A stretch of DNA of 64,000 nt from Mycobacterium senriense. Lineage in GTDB: Bacteria > Actinomycetota > Actinomycetes > Mycobacteriales > Mycobacteriaceae. The notes beneath the pieces are model-generated. The model saw only the letters and a program-made list of their open reading frames with translations, was not told where the DNA came from and searched no databases. Of this stretch, positions 28,475 to 36,779 are shown in pieces. Position 1 is the first letter of the stretch, and every line of letters begins with the position of its first letter. The DNA lies in contig NZ_AP024828.1 in the NCBI RefSeq assembly GCF_019668465.1, positions 1-64,000 of the forward strand. Direction: 5' to 3'. The translations under genes and the position numbers were made by a program.

Positions 28475-29995
28475 ATGCGGACCATCGAAGGTCGCGGAGA
28501 TCACGTGGTGGTGGTGGGCGCCGGGCTGGCCGGACTTTCCGCGGCGCTGCACCTGGCCGGCCGCGGGCGCGCGGTCACGGTGGTGGAGCGCGAGCCGTGG
28601 CCGGGCGGCCGGGCCGGTCGTCTCGACATCGACGGCTACCGGATCGACACCGGGCCGACGGTGCTCACCATGCCGGACATCATCGACGAGACGTTCGCGG
28701 CCGTGGGCGAGCGACTGCGCGACCGCATGGAGCTGTTGGCCCTCGACCCGGCCTACCGCGCCGTGTTCGCCGACGGCAGCGCGCTGGACGTGCACAGTGA
28801 CGAGGATCGGATGGCCGACGCTGTCGCGGAGTTCGCTGGCTTCGGGCAGGCAGCGGGCTACCGACGGCTGCGAAAGTGGCTGACGCGGCTGTACCGCACC
28901 GAATTCGACGGCTTCATCGCCGCGAACTTCGATTCCCCGCTGTCGCTGCTCACCCCGCAGTTGGCGCAGCTGACTGCGATCGGCGGCTTCCGCAAGTGGG
29001 ACCGGATGGTCAGGCGGTACGTCAGCGACCCACGGCTGCGGCGGATCTTCACCTTCCAGTCGCTGTACGCCGGCGTAGCGCCGCGCGATGCGCTGGCGGT
29101 GTACGCGGTGATCGCCTACATGGACACCATCTCGGGTGTGGTGTTTCCGCGCGGGGGCGTGCGCGCGCTGCCCGACGCACTGGCCGCGGCCGCCGCCGGT
29201 GCCGGCGTCCGATTCTGTTACGGCGCAACCGTTACCGCGCTCGAACGCACCGGCGGGCGGGTCAGCGCGGTGGTCACCGAGCAGGCCGGGCGCATCGCCT
29301 GCGACGCGGTGGTGCTGACCACCGAGCTGCCACAGACCTACGCGCTGCTGGGCCGCACACCGCGACGCGCGGTGCGGCTGCGGCCCTCACCCTCGGCCGT
29401 CGTCGCGCACTTGGGTTGTCCCGCCGTCGCATCCGGGACGGCCCACCACACCATCCTGTTCGGCGAGGCATGGGATCAGACCTTCACCGACATCGTCGAC
29501 GACGGACAGCTCATGCGGGACCCGTCCCTGTTGGTCACCCGGCCGACGGCCAGCGACCCGACCCTGGCTCCCGAGGGACGCGACCTGCTCTACGTGCTCG
29601 CGCCGGCGCCGAACCTGGAGCGGGGCAACATCGATTGGGCCGGCACCGGCGGCGCCTACGTCGAGGACATGATCTCGCTCGTCGCCGACCGGCTGCTGCC
29701 CGGTTTGCCGCACGACGCAACGGTTTTGGATGTCGTCACACCGGCCGACTGGGCCCGGCAGGGCATGGCGGCCGGCAGTCCGTTCGCGCTCGCCCACACG
29801 TTCGGTCAGACGGGCCCCTTCCGGCCGGGCAACATGGTGCGCGGCATCGACAACGCGGTGCTCGCCGGGTCCTCCACGGTGCCCGGCGTCGGTGTGCCGA
29901 CCACGCTGATCTCCGGGCGGCTCGCCGCCGACCGCATCACCGGCACCACCGCGCGATCGGCCGCGCACATCGACATGAAAGCCGGACTGCCGTGA
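28475..29995 (+). CDS. crtI: Phytoene desaturase CrtI
   Basis: 506 aa from an ATG 28 bases after crtE; a TTG is two codons upstream. FAD-dependent desaturase: N-terminal dinucleotide motif VVVVGAGLAGLSAALHLAG with the acidic EREPWPGGRAG segment. The C-terminal CrtI-type signature is NMVRGIDNAVLAGSSTVPGVGVPTTLISGRLAA. It converts phytoene to lycopene at the membrane. The length matches bacterial CrtI (about 500 aa). Confidence 0.95.
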   Translation: MRTIEGRGDHVVVVGAGLAGLSAALHLAGRGRAVTVVEREPWPGGRAGRLDIDGYRIDTGPTVLTMPDIIDETFAAVGERLRDRMELLALDPAYRAVFADGSALDVHSDEDRMADAVAEFAGFGQAAGYRRLRKWLTRLYRTEFDGFIAANFDSPLSLLTPQLAQLTAIGGFRKWDRMVRRYVSDPRLRRIFTFQSLYAGVAPRDALAVYAVIAYMDTISGVVFPRGGVRALPDALAAAAAGAGVRFCYGATVTALERTGGRVSAVVTEQAGRIACDAVVLTTELPQTYALLGRTPRRAVRLRPSPSAVVAHLGCPAVASGTAHHTILFGEAWDQTFTDIVDDGQLMRDPSLLVTRPTASDPTLAPEGRDLLYVLAPAPNLERGNIDWAGTGGAYVEDMISLVADRLLPGLPHDATVLDVVTPADWARQGMAAGSPFALAHTFGQTGPFRPGNMVRGIDNAVLAGSSTVPGVGVPTTLISGRLAADRITGTTARSAAHIDMKAGLP

Positions 29996-30945
29996 TGCGC
30001 GGCGAGTTGACCGCGGCCGGAATCGACGATCCGTGGCTGCGCGACGGATACCGGCGATGCCGCCAACTCAATGCCGCGCACGGCCGCACCTTCTTCCTGG
30101 CCACCCGGCTGCTCGCGCCCGACCAGCGGCCGCCCGTGCATGCGCTGTACGGCTTCGCCCGTTACGCCGACGACATCCTCGATGACCTAGACCCGCAGGT
30201 CGGCGCCGACGCCCGCGGCCGGCGGCTGCAGCAGCTCTCGGAGCGCTTCTTCTCCGACGGAGCCCACCTGGAGGATCCGCTGGTCGCCGCGGTCACCGAC
30301 ACCGTGCGGCGCTACCGGATCAGCGCGGATCTGTTCGAGGACTTCCTGGCTTCGATGCGGATGGATCTCACCGTCACCGACTATCCCGACCGCAACGCCC
30401 TCAACCAGTACATGCGAGGCTCCGCGGAAGCCATTGGGCTGCAAGTGCTTCCGATATTGGGCACCGTGACGCCGGTGCAGGAGGCCGCGCCGTACGCCGC
30501 GGCGCTGGGCCGGGCGTTTCAGCTGACCAATTTCCTGCGCGATGTCGACGAGGACCTGCAGCGCGGGCGGGTCTACCTGCCGGCCGACGAGCTGGCCGCC
30601 GAGGGCGTCGACCGAGAGCTGCTGATGTGGTGCCACGCGCAGCGCCGCACCGATCCGCGGGTGCGCCGGGCCCTGATCGCTCAGCACGAAATCGCCCGGC
30701 AGACCTACCGATTCGCCGCGAACGGTATCGCCACGCTCGCCCGTCGTTCGCGGCCGTGCGTGGCGACCGCGGCGGCACTGTATTCAGAGATCTTGGACTG
30801 CATCGAAAGAAGCGACTTCGCGGTGTTCGATCACCGGGCCACCGTCGGCACGGCGCGACGCCTTCGGGTCGCCGGCGCGGGGCTGATACGGTCGTGGCGG
30901 GCGCGGAACAGCGCGCGGGGCGTTCGTCAATCGGGGGCCGCATGA
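29995..30945 (+). CDS. crtB: Phytoene synthase CrtB
   Basis: 316 aa; the ATG at 29995 overlaps the last base of the crtI stop, and GTG at 29992 is an in-frame alternative. Squalene/phytoene synthase family: first Asp motif ARYADDILDDLD, second motif LTNFLRDVDEDLQRGRVYLP, and the signature YAAALGRAFQ. It condenses two GGPP to phytoene. Overlaps crtYc by 4 bases, so translation is coupled. Confidence 0.96.
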   Translation: MRGELTAAGIDDPWLRDGYRRCRQLNAAHGRTFFLATRLLAPDQRPPVHALYGFARYADDILDDLDPQVGADARGRRLQQLSERFFSDGAHLEDPLVAAVTDTVRRYRISADLFEDFLASMRMDLTVTDYPDRNALNQYMRGSAEAIGLQVLPILGTVTPVQEAAPYAAALGRAFQLTNFLRDVDEDLQRGRVYLPADELAAEGVDRELLMWCHAQRRTDPRVRRALIAQHEIARQTYRFAANGIATLARRSRPCVATAAALYSEILDCIERSDFAVFDHRATVGTARRLRVAGAGLIRSWRARNSARGVRQSGAA

Positions 30946-31265
30946 GCGATCGGTGGCAATACCTGGCGGTGCTCGCCGCATGCCTGGTGATCACCGCGCC
31001 GCTGGAAATCTTCGGCCCCGGCGTCTACCGGCAGTGGCGGCGGGTCATCAAGGCGGTCGTGCCGGTGGCCGCGGTCTTTTTGGTCTGGGACGAGATCGCG
31101 GTCGCCGCGCAAGTCTGGACCTACGACCGCAACTATCTGGGTGGCCTGAGCATCCCGTTCCGGGTGCCGATCGAAGAGGTGCTGTTCTTCCTCGTCATCC
31201 CGGTGTGCGCGTTGCTGACCTATAACGCCGTGACCACCATCCTGGAGAAGGTGCATCGCCGATGA
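30942..31265 (+). CDS. crtYc: Lycopene cyclase subunit CrtYc
   Basis: 107 aa membrane protein with three predicted helices. Heterodimeric actinobacterial lycopene cyclases are made of two small related subunits. The key IPFRVPIEEVLFFLVIPV carries the conserved P-x-E-E motif, and FLVWDEIAVAAQVWTYD is also typical. It acts with CrtYd to form beta-rings on lycopene in the membrane. Overlaps both neighbours by ATGA. Confidence 0.92.
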   Translation: MSDRWQYLAVLAACLVITAPLEIFGPGVYRQWRRVIKAVVPVAAVFLVWDEIAVAAQVWTYDRNYLGGLSIPFRVPIEEVLFFLVIPVCALLTYNAVTTILEKVHRR

Positions 31266-31573
31266 CCGGCCTCGGCTATACCCTGCCGGCCGCGGTGGCG
31301 GTATTGCTGGTCTGCACACTGGAATTGGCGGTGCTGCGGACCGGGCTCTTCCGGCGGCCGGCGTACTGGCTGTCGATGCTGATCGTGCTCGGGTTCCAGA
31401 TCCCGGTGGACGGCTGGCTGACCAAACTCAGCTCCCCCATCGTCATCTATGACGACAAACAGCTGAGCGGCGTGCGCTTCCCGTTCGACATCCCGGTCGA
31501 AGATTTCCTGTTCGGCTTCGCGTTGGTCACCGCGGTGCTGCTGCTGTGGGAGCGGCAACGTGCGCGTCGATGA
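31262..31573 (+). CDS. crtYd: Lycopene cyclase subunit CrtYd
   Basis: 103 aa, three hydrophobic helices. The second subunit of the cyclase, with FPFDIPVEDFLFGFALVTAVLLLWER carrying the P-x-E-D counterpart of the CrtYc motif. It starts within the crtYc stop (ATGA). The next gene starts 14 bases before its end. Paired occurrence of YcYd indicates a beta-carotene type product rather than open-chain lycopene. Confidence 0.92.
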   Translation: MTGLGYTLPAAVAVLLVCTLELAVLRTGLFRRPAYWLSMLIVLGFQIPVDGWLTKLSSPIVIYDDKQLSGVRFPFDIPVEDFLFGFALVTAVLLLWERQRARR

Positions 31574-32279
31574 TGCGGGGCCCGGCGAGTTGGCGGCCGC
31601 GTTCGACGCGGGTGCGCCGGCCTACGATCGCCTGGTCGGTGCCAGCCCCGGTTACCACGCGCAGCTGTCCCTGTCGGCACGACGGATGCGGATTCCGAAC
31701 CGCGGCAAGGGGTTACGGTTGCTTGACGCCGGATGCGGCACGGGTGCCTCGACGGCCGCGCTGCTCGCCGTCGCTCCCGAGGCCGACATCGTCGCCGTCG
31801 ACGCGTCGCGGGGCATGCTCGAAGCGGCGCGCGCGAAGGACTGGCCCGCCTCGGTGCGCTTCGTGCACACCCCGGTCGAACAGCTGGCCGAGCACGGGAT
31901 CACCGGACCGTTCGACGCCATCCTGGCCGCCTACCTGATCCGCAACGTCGCCGACCGCGACGCACAGCTGCGCAGGTTTTGCGGATTGTTGCGGCCCGGC
32001 GGCACGTTGGCGGTGCACGAATATTCGGTGCGCGACTCCCCCGCGGCCACCCGCATCTGGCACGCCGTGTGCTGGGGCATCATCATCCCCTTCGGGTGGT
32101 GGCGCACCCGCGACGCCGGGCTGTACCGCTACCTGTGGCGCAGCGTGCTGGCGTTCGACGGCGCCGCGCGATTTCGGGCTCGGCTCGCCGACGCCGGCTT
32201 CACCTCGGTGCACAGCGAGACGATGCCCGGCTGGGAAGCCAACATCGTGCACACCTTCCTGGCGGATGCGCCGCGATGA
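31560..32279 (+). CDS. SAM-dependent methyltransferase, CrtT-like
   Basis: 239 aa, GTG start inside the end of crtYd. UbiE-like class I methyltransferase: FDAGAPAYDRLVGASPGYHAQL, motif I LRLLDAGCGTGASTAAL, DIVAVDASRGML, and GPFDAILAAYLIRNVADRD. Isorenieratene clusters of Streptomyces contain a methyltransferase gene (crtT) next to crtU, which fits this position. Whether it modifies the carotenoid, a quinone, or something else is not known. Confidence 0.82.
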   Translation: MRVDDAGPGELAAAFDAGAPAYDRLVGASPGYHAQLSLSARRMRIPNRGKGLRLLDAGCGTGASTAALLAVAPEADIVAVDASRGMLEAARAKDWPASVRFVHTPVEQLAEHGITGPFDAILAAYLIRNVADRDAQLRRFCGLLRPGGTLAVHEYSVRDSPAATRIWHAVCWGIIIPFGWWRTRDAGLYRYLWRSVLAFDGAARFRARLADAGFTSVHSETMPGWEANIVHTFLADAPR

Positions 32280-33802
32280 GCGTCGATCGGCGTCGCCGAA
32301 CATTCGCCGCGCCAACGGGATTGCCGGACGCCGTCGCGTTGGAGTCGCGCCCGCGGGTGGCCGTCGTCGGCGGCGGGATCGCCGGGCTGAGCGCCGCCAC
32401 CGGGCTGGCCGAGCGCGGCGTCGCGGTCGAGGTCATCGAAAGCGAGCACTATCTCGGCGGCCGGGTGGGCGGGTGGACCGAGCGGGACGGCGGTGTCGAG
32501 CTCGCGATGAACCGCGGCTTCCACGCGTTCTTCCGCCAGTACTACAACCTGCGCGCCCTGCTGGGCCGGATCGACCCGCAATTGCGGATGCTCATTCCCG
32601 TCGAGGATTACCCGCTGATCGACGGGGCCGGCCGGCGCGACAGCTTCCGCGGGCTGCCGCGCACCCCACCATGGAACGCCGTGGTCTTCGCGGCGCGCAG
32701 TCCCACGTTCCGGCTTCGTGACTTCACCCGCATCGACGCCCGCGCGGCCGCACCGCTGGCCGCCGTATCGGTGCCTGGCACCTACCAGCGCCTGGATCAC
32801 ACCGACGCCGCGTCGTTCCTCGAGGACATCCGATTCCCTGAGGCGGCAAGGCATCTGGCGTTCGAGGTGTTCTCCCGCAGCTTCTTCGCCGATCCCGCTG
32901 AGCTTTCCGCGGCCGAATTGGCGACCATGTTTCACATCTACTTCCTGGGGTCCTCCGAAGGCCTGATCTTCGACGTCCCGTCGGCCAACTACGACAGCGC
33001 GTTGTGGCAGCCGCTGCGCGGCTACCTCGAAGGGCGGGGCGTGCGGTTCCGGCTCGCCACCAAGGTCCTGCGCATCGACACGGAGGCGGCGAAGGCCTTC
33101 CGGGTGCACACCGATTCCGACGACCACTGCGACGTCGACGCCGTCGTATTGGCCACCGACATCGCGGGTTTGCAGCGGATCGTTACGGCATCCAGCGACC
33201 TGGGCACCGACGACTGGCGCGCCCAGATAGCGCGGCTGCGCACCGCGCCGCCGTTCGCCGTGCACCGGTTGTGGCTCGACCGCCCGGTCGCGGCGCACCG
33301 GCCGGCGTTCCTGGGCACGGCCGGCCACGAACCGCTCGATAACATCAGCGTGCTGGAGCGCTACGAATGCGAGGCGCGGAACTGGGCCGCCGCGCACCGC
33401 GGCTCGGTCGTCGAGTTGCACTCGTACGCATTGGATTCCGCACCGTCGCGCGCCGCCGCGCTACGACAACTGCACCGGATATATCCGGAGACCGCTGAGG
33501 CACAGATCGTCCACGAGAGGCTGCTGCATCGCAGCGACTGCCCGCTGTTCTCGCCCGGCTCCTACCCCCACCGCCCCCCGATCATCACTCCCACACCGGG
33601 ATTGCTGTTGGCCGGCGACGCCATCCGCATCGACCTGCCGGTGGCACTGATGGAGCGGGCCGCCACCACCGGCTGGTGCGCCGCCAACCAACTCCTGCAA
33701 CGATGGGGACTAGCCGGACACCCGTTGGCTACGGTACCCACCCAAGGCCGGTCACCACTACTGCGATGGCTTGCCGCCCGCGAAAGAGCCACCCGATCAT
33801 GA
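32276..33802 (+). CDS. FAD-dependent carotenoid desaturase/methyltransferase, CrtU-like
   Basis: 508 aa from the ATG overlapping the methyltransferase stop. Amine-oxidase/phytoene-desaturase-like FAD protein: VAVVGGGIAGLSAATGLAERG, EHYLGGRVGGW, MNRGFHAFFRQYYNLR, then C-terminal TPGLLLAGDAIRIDLPVALMERAATTG. The pattern resembles CrtU, which turns the beta-rings of beta-carotene into aromatic rings (isorenieratene, the 'leprotene' of mycobacteria). With crtYcYd and the CrtT-like gene, an aromatic carotenoid is the likely product. A generic FAD oxidoreductase cannot be fully excluded. Confidence 0.8.
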   Translation: MSVDRRRRTFAAPTGLPDAVALESRPRVAVVGGGIAGLSAATGLAERGVAVEVIESEHYLGGRVGGWTERDGGVELAMNRGFHAFFRQYYNLRALLGRIDPQLRMLIPVEDYPLIDGAGRRDSFRGLPRTPPWNAVVFAARSPTFRLRDFTRIDARAAAPLAAVSVPGTYQRLDHTDAASFLEDIRFPEAARHLAFEVFSRSFFADPAELSAAELATMFHIYFLGSSEGLIFDVPSANYDSALWQPLRGYLEGRGVRFRLATKVLRIDTEAAKAFRVHTDSDDHCDVDAVVLATDIAGLQRIVTASSDLGTDDWRAQIARLRTAPPFAVHRLWLDRPVAAHRPAFLGTAGHEPLDNISVLERYECEARNWAAAHRGSVVELHSYALDSAPSRAAALRQLHRIYPETAEAQIVHERLLHRSDCPLFSPGSYPHRPPIITPTPGLLLAGDAIRIDLPVALMERAATTGWCAANQLLQRWGLAGHPLATVPTQGRSPLLRWLAARERATRS

Positions 33803-34809
33803 GGATTCGCGAACAGCTTCAACAATGCCTGTCCGCCGCCCAGGCCAAAGGCTGGCCGGTGCAGGTGATCCCGCGCGTGTCATGGGCTTATCAGCACCCG
33901 ACGTATCGCGACGCACAGCCCGCCATCATCGAGGGTGCGCTGCGACGCTCGCAGCGCAAACCCACCGGCAACTGGTACGCGTTCGCGGCCAGCGATCGGG
34001 TGCCCGCCGGGCGTCCCGTCGGCACGCGGGTGGCCGGTGTCGACGTCGTCGCCTGGCGTGACGAACGCGGCCGGCTGTGCGTGGGGCCGCGCACTTGTCC
34101 CCACTTGGGCGCCGACCTCGCGACCGGCACCGTGCACCGGGGCACGCTGATCTGCCGCTGGCACGGGCTGACGCTCGACGGACACGCTCGCGAGTTCGGC
34201 TGGAGTCCGCTGCCCAGTCACGACGACGGGGTCCTCGCCTGGGTGCGGCTCGACGCGGTGGGCAAGGAGGAACCGCTGGACCGGCCGGTGCTTCCGCAAC
34301 GGCCGGCCGGCGACACCCTGAGCGCGGTCGCCCGCCTGGAGGGGGTGTGCGAGCCGAGTGACATCATCGCCAACCGGCTCGATCCCTGGCACGGCGCGTG
34401 GTTTCACCCCTACTCGTTCACCCGGCTCGACGTGCTCACTACACCTACCGAACAGGTCGACCGATTCCTGGTGGCGGTGACGTTCCGGATGGGACGCCTG
34501 GGAGTGCCCGTCGTCGCGGAATTCAGCTGCCCGGAGGCACGCACCATCGTCATGCGCATCGTGGACGGAGAGGGAACCGGCAGCGTCGTCGAAACCCACG
34601 CGACGCCAATGGGTTCGGACCCCGACGGCCGGCCCCGCACCGCCGTCCTGGAAGCCACCCTCGCGCATTCGGACCGGCCCGGCTTCGCGCACGCCTCCCG
34701 GGTGGCGCCGCTGATCACACCCCTCATGCGCTATGCGGCCACCAAGCTCTGGCGCGACGACCTCGCCTACGCCGAACGCCGCTACCAGGTCCGCGCCGGA
34801 CTCCGGTAG
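33799..34809 (+). CDS. Rieske [2Fe-2S] protein (DUF5914-like)
   Basis: 336 aa, overlapping the CrtU-like gene by ATGA. The Rieske motif C-x-H-x16-C-x2-H is intact: TCPHLGAD at about residues 98-105 and LICRWHGL about 18 residues later. The rest resembles the actinobacterial family that follows crtU/crtT-like genes. There is no clear mononuclear-iron catalytic domain of classical ring hydroxylases. It probably acts on the carotenoid end group (hydroxylation or oxidation) or passes electrons to a partner. Last gene of the operon. Confidence 0.8.
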   Translation: MRIREQLQQCLSAAQAKGWPVQVIPRVSWAYQHPTYRDAQPAIIEGALRRSQRKPTGNWYAFAASDRVPAGRPVGTRVAGVDVVAWRDERGRLCVGPRTCPHLGADLATGTVHRGTLICRWHGLTLDGHAREFGWSPLPSHDDGVLAWVRLDAVGKEEPLDRPVLPQRPAGDTLSAVARLEGVCEPSDIIANRLDPWHGAWFHPYSFTRLDVLTTPTEQVDRFLVAVTFRMGRLGVPVVAEFSCPEARTIVMRIVDGEGTGSVVETHATPMGSDPDGRPRTAVLEATLAHSDRPGFAHASRVAPLITPLMRYAATKLWRDDLAYAERRYQVRAGLR

Positions 34810-34826
34810 CCCGGCGTCGGGCTACC
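34805..34826 (+). terminator. Hairpin at the end of the carotenoid operon
   Basis: Perfect 9-base stem GGTAGCCCG/CGGGCTACC with a GCGT loop, including the stop codon of the Rieske gene. No T run follows, so it would be a mycobacterial-type terminator or a 3'-end stabiliser. Confidence 0.5.
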
Positions 34827-34845
34827 CGCATGGGAGAATTCAACC

Positions 34846-35235
34846 GTGCGCAGGCCCTACGTCGCTGTCGTCGCGGCGACCGTCGGCGCTCACCTGGCGT
34901 ACCTGCTGTACGTGCCGAGCGGGGGCTTCCTCGCGTTGCGCTGGCCGAGGACCATCGTGCTGCACGTGCCCGCGGTGGCCTGGGGCGTCGCGGTCGTGGT
35001 GCTCAGGCTGCGCTGCCCGTTGACGTCGGTGGAATCGTGGGCACGCCGTCGCGCGCAGATGGATCCGCTGCCCACGTCCGGATTCATCGACCGTTACGTG
35101 ACGGGATATTTCGTGCCGCCCGGCCGCATCGGCGCCGCACAGGCGCTCGCCTTCTCCGCCGCGGCCGTCTCATGGGCTGTATTCGCCCGCCGGGGCGTTG
35201 GTCGCGGGGGCCGCGGCATGCCGACCACCGGTTGA
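34846..35235 (+). CDS. DUF2784 membrane protein
   Basis: 129 aa, GTG start 36 bases after the Rieske gene. Three or four hydrophobic helices, with the family-like segment CPLTSVESWARRRA then FIDRYVTGYFVPPG. DUF2784 proteins are small integral membrane proteins of unknown function. The 3' end overlaps the convergent small gene at 35170-35397 by 66 bases. Confidence 0.78.
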   Translation: MRRPYVAVVAATVGAHLAYLLYVPSGGFLALRWPRTIVLHVPAVAWGVAVVVLRLRCPLTSVESWARRRAQMDPLPTSGFIDRYVTGYFVPPGRIGAAQALAFSAAAVSWAVFARRGVGRGGRGMPTTG

Positions 35236-35397
35236 CCTCCGCCGCCGCACCGCCCAAAGCACGCCGCCCACGAGCAGGACCGCCAGGACGATCACGGTGG
35301 GCCACATGGCCAGCTGCGCGAACAACAAACGCCGTTGCAGGCGCATCACTTTGCGCTCCGCGCGGCCCAGGCGCCGGGAAGTCTCGATCACAGTCAT
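35170..35397 (-). CDS. Small single-pass membrane protein
   Basis: 75 aa from the ATG at 35397 (a GTG at 35403 is also open). A basic N-terminal helix (SRRLGRAERKVMRLQRRLL) precedes one membrane segment (WPTVIVLAVLLVGGVLWAV) and an Arg/Ala-rich tail. No family is recognised. It is supported by an SigF-like promoter placed so that the transcript would be leaderless or nearly so. It overlaps the DUF2784 gene tail to tail. Confidence 0.55.
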   Translation of the reverse strand: MTVIETSRRLGRAERKVMRLQRRLLFAQLAMWPTVIVLAVLLVGGVLWAVRRRRSTGGRHAAAPATNAPAGEYSP

Positions 35398-35408
35398 CGT
35401 CACACCAG

Positions 35409-35434
35409 ATACCCGGGGCGCAGGCGTTCAAACC
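35409..35434 (-). promoter_or_regulatory. SigF-like promoter of the small membrane protein
   Basis: On the minus strand GGTTT - 15 bases - GGGTAT, an exact SigF consensus match. The -10 ends 5 bases before the GTG at 35403, predicting a leaderless mRNA. Confidence 0.6.
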
Positions 35435-35558
35435 GCCTCGCGCCGTGGCACACGGCCGGCCTCAATGCCTTGACTGTTCAATAAATGAATCGCTGAATCC
35501 GAGGATTCGGTCCCCCTGGCGGCGGGAATGCCATATGCCAACGCGGGGAGGAATGCGA

Positions 35559-35996
35559 ATGAGCGACGGGGCGAGTGCCGATGTTGACGACGTGGCGCAG
35601 GCGGTAGGGCGAGTGACCGAGGCGCTGGAAACCATCGAGCGCGCTCGCGGACATCTGTATTCCTTCCATCAGCTCACCGGTCGCGCCGATTTGCAGCTCG
35701 ATGAGGCGGTGGCGCGGTTGAATGACATCGGCCGGGCCGATCTGGCGCGACAAATCAGTAACGAGCTGATCGGGCGCAATGTTCTGCGGGGTCGGTGGAG
35801 CTTTCAGGTCGTCGAGGAGTATGACGACGGCTACTACCGCTGCTTCAAAGAGATCGAACAGCTCGTGCGGTCCCGGCTCACCGACGGCCGCCGCCACGTC
35901 CACGAGATGGCGCTGAAACAGCGGCGCCGCACCGCCGGAGACCCGGCCCACACCGCTTCTCCCGGTGATGAATCGGCGAAAGGTGACTCCCGATGA
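35559..35996 (+). CDS. Hypothetical protein, helical, stress-type operon
   Basis: 145 aa from the ATG at 35559, with GGGGAGGA before it; an ATG two codons upstream is also possible. Mostly helical and charged: VAQAVGRVTEALETIERARGHLYSFHQLTGRADLQLDEAV then WSFQVVEEYDDGYYRCF. No domain is recognised with confidence, but similar short proteins occur with DUF2945 and DUF3140 genes. It overlaps the DUF2945 gene by 4 bases. Upstream, at 35470-35490, lies an AT-rich patch containing GTTCAATAA, as in one arm of box B. Confidence 0.8.
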   Translation: MSDGASADVDDVAQAVGRVTEALETIERARGHLYSFHQLTGRADLQLDEAVARLNDIGRADLARQISNELIGRNVLRGRWSFQVVEEYDDGYYRCFKEIEQLVRSRLTDGRRHVHEMALKQRRRTAGDPAHTASPGDESAKGDSR

Positions 35997-36208
35997 GCGA
36001 CAACGAATTCAAAAAGGGCGACAAGGTGGAGTGGCAAAGCCACGGCACCACGGTCCGGGGCACGGTCGAAGGCAAAATCACGTCCGATACCGAAGCCGCC
36101 GGACGCACGGTGCGGGCGTCCGAGGACGAGCCGCAGTATAAGGTGCGCAGCGACAAAACGGGCGCGGACGCGGTGCACAAGCCGGAGGCGCTGCGGCGCG
36201 CAAAGTGA
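35993..36208 (+). CDS. DUF2945 (hypervirulence-associated TUDOR-like) protein
   Basis: 71 aa. The family core is KKGDKVEWQSHGTTVRGTVEGKIT ... DEPQYKVRSDKTGADAVHKPEAL, a small SH3/Tudor-like barrel. Such proteins are common in actinobacteria and proteobacteria, often in stress regulons; the biochemical role is unknown. It is translationally coupled to the upstream gene (ATGA). Confidence 0.9.
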   Translation: MSDNEFKKGDKVEWQSHGTTVRGTVEGKITSDTEAAGRTVRASEDEPQYKVRSDKTGADAVHKPEALRRAK

Positions 36209-36239
36209 TGCGCGTGAACAGAATTCACGAGGACTGACC

Positions 36240-36575
36240 ATGGCCGACGACCGACAGGTTACCTGGGATCGCTTCCAGGACACCGTCAACATGACCGCAC
36301 GCGAGCTGGAAAAGTGGCTCGGCACCGAGGAATCCAAGGGCGTCGGCCAAAAGCAGGACGGTGGCGAGTCCACCGGCCACGCCAGTGGCAGGCACATCGT
36401 CGAGATACTCAAGGCCAAACGTGCCGACCTCACCGACGCCGACTACGCGCACATGCGAAAGGTGGTCGGCTATGCCAAACGCCACCTGGCGCAACGTCCG
36501 GAGGGCAAGATCGACGAGAGCCCGTGGCGATACTCGTTGATGAACTGGGGCCACGACCCCGCGAAGTCCCGATAA
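36240..36575 (+). CDS. DUF3140 protein
   Basis: 111 aa. The family signature is VNMTARELEKWLGTEESKGVGQK, then ASGRHIVEILKAKRADLTDADYAHMRKVVGYAKRHLAQRP and PWRYSLMNWGHDP. It resembles small putative DNA-binding proteins of unknown function. Start is an ATG with GAGGACTG just upstream, 31 bases after the DUF2945 gene. Third gene of the mini-operon. Confidence 0.9.
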   Translation: MADDRQVTWDRFQDTVNMTARELEKWLGTEESKGVGQKQDGGESTGHASGRHIVEILKAKRADLTDADYAHMRKVVGYAKRHLAQRPEGKIDESPWRYSLMNWGHDPAKSR

Positions 36576-36696
36576 CGCCGGCCGGCCGCGGCTGAGCCGC
36601 CGCGCGGGTGCCGTAGGCTGATGGCCACCGCTCGCAGCGGGAACGCTGCGGGGCGTGTTTGCTCTCGGTGTTGGTCCGCAATGGGCTACAAAAAGA

Positions 36697-36714
36697 GAAA
36701 CGCCCTAGCGTTTC
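36697..36714. promoter_or_regulatory. Inverted repeat upstream of the second MarR gene
   Basis: GAAACGC-CCTA-GCGTTTC, perfect 7-base arms, 66 bases before the MarR start. Either an operator or a hairpin ending the DUF3140 operon. Confidence 0.45.
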
Positions 36715-36738
36715 GCCCGGCCGCGATCAGCGGTCGCC

Positions 36739-36758
36739 GATACGCTGGCCGGCGTATC
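36739..36758. promoter_or_regulatory. Candidate autoregulatory operator of the second MarR gene
   Basis: GATACGC-TGGCCG-GCGTATC, perfect 7-base arms, 22 bases before the GTG start. The position fits repression of the gene by its own product. The sequence is unlike the AT-rich boxes A-C. Confidence 0.5.
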
Positions 36759-36779
36759 TTGCAAGAAGGATGCGGGTAA

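Noticed and set aside
28876..29994. Upstream part of the frame that contains crtB
   Set aside because: It overlaps crtI in another frame with Arg-rich composition; phytoene synthase homology begins only at 29995.
36774..36779. GGGTAA before the second MarR gene as a SigF -10
   Set aside because: No matching -35 at 15-17 bases upstream, and it lies directly at the start codon.
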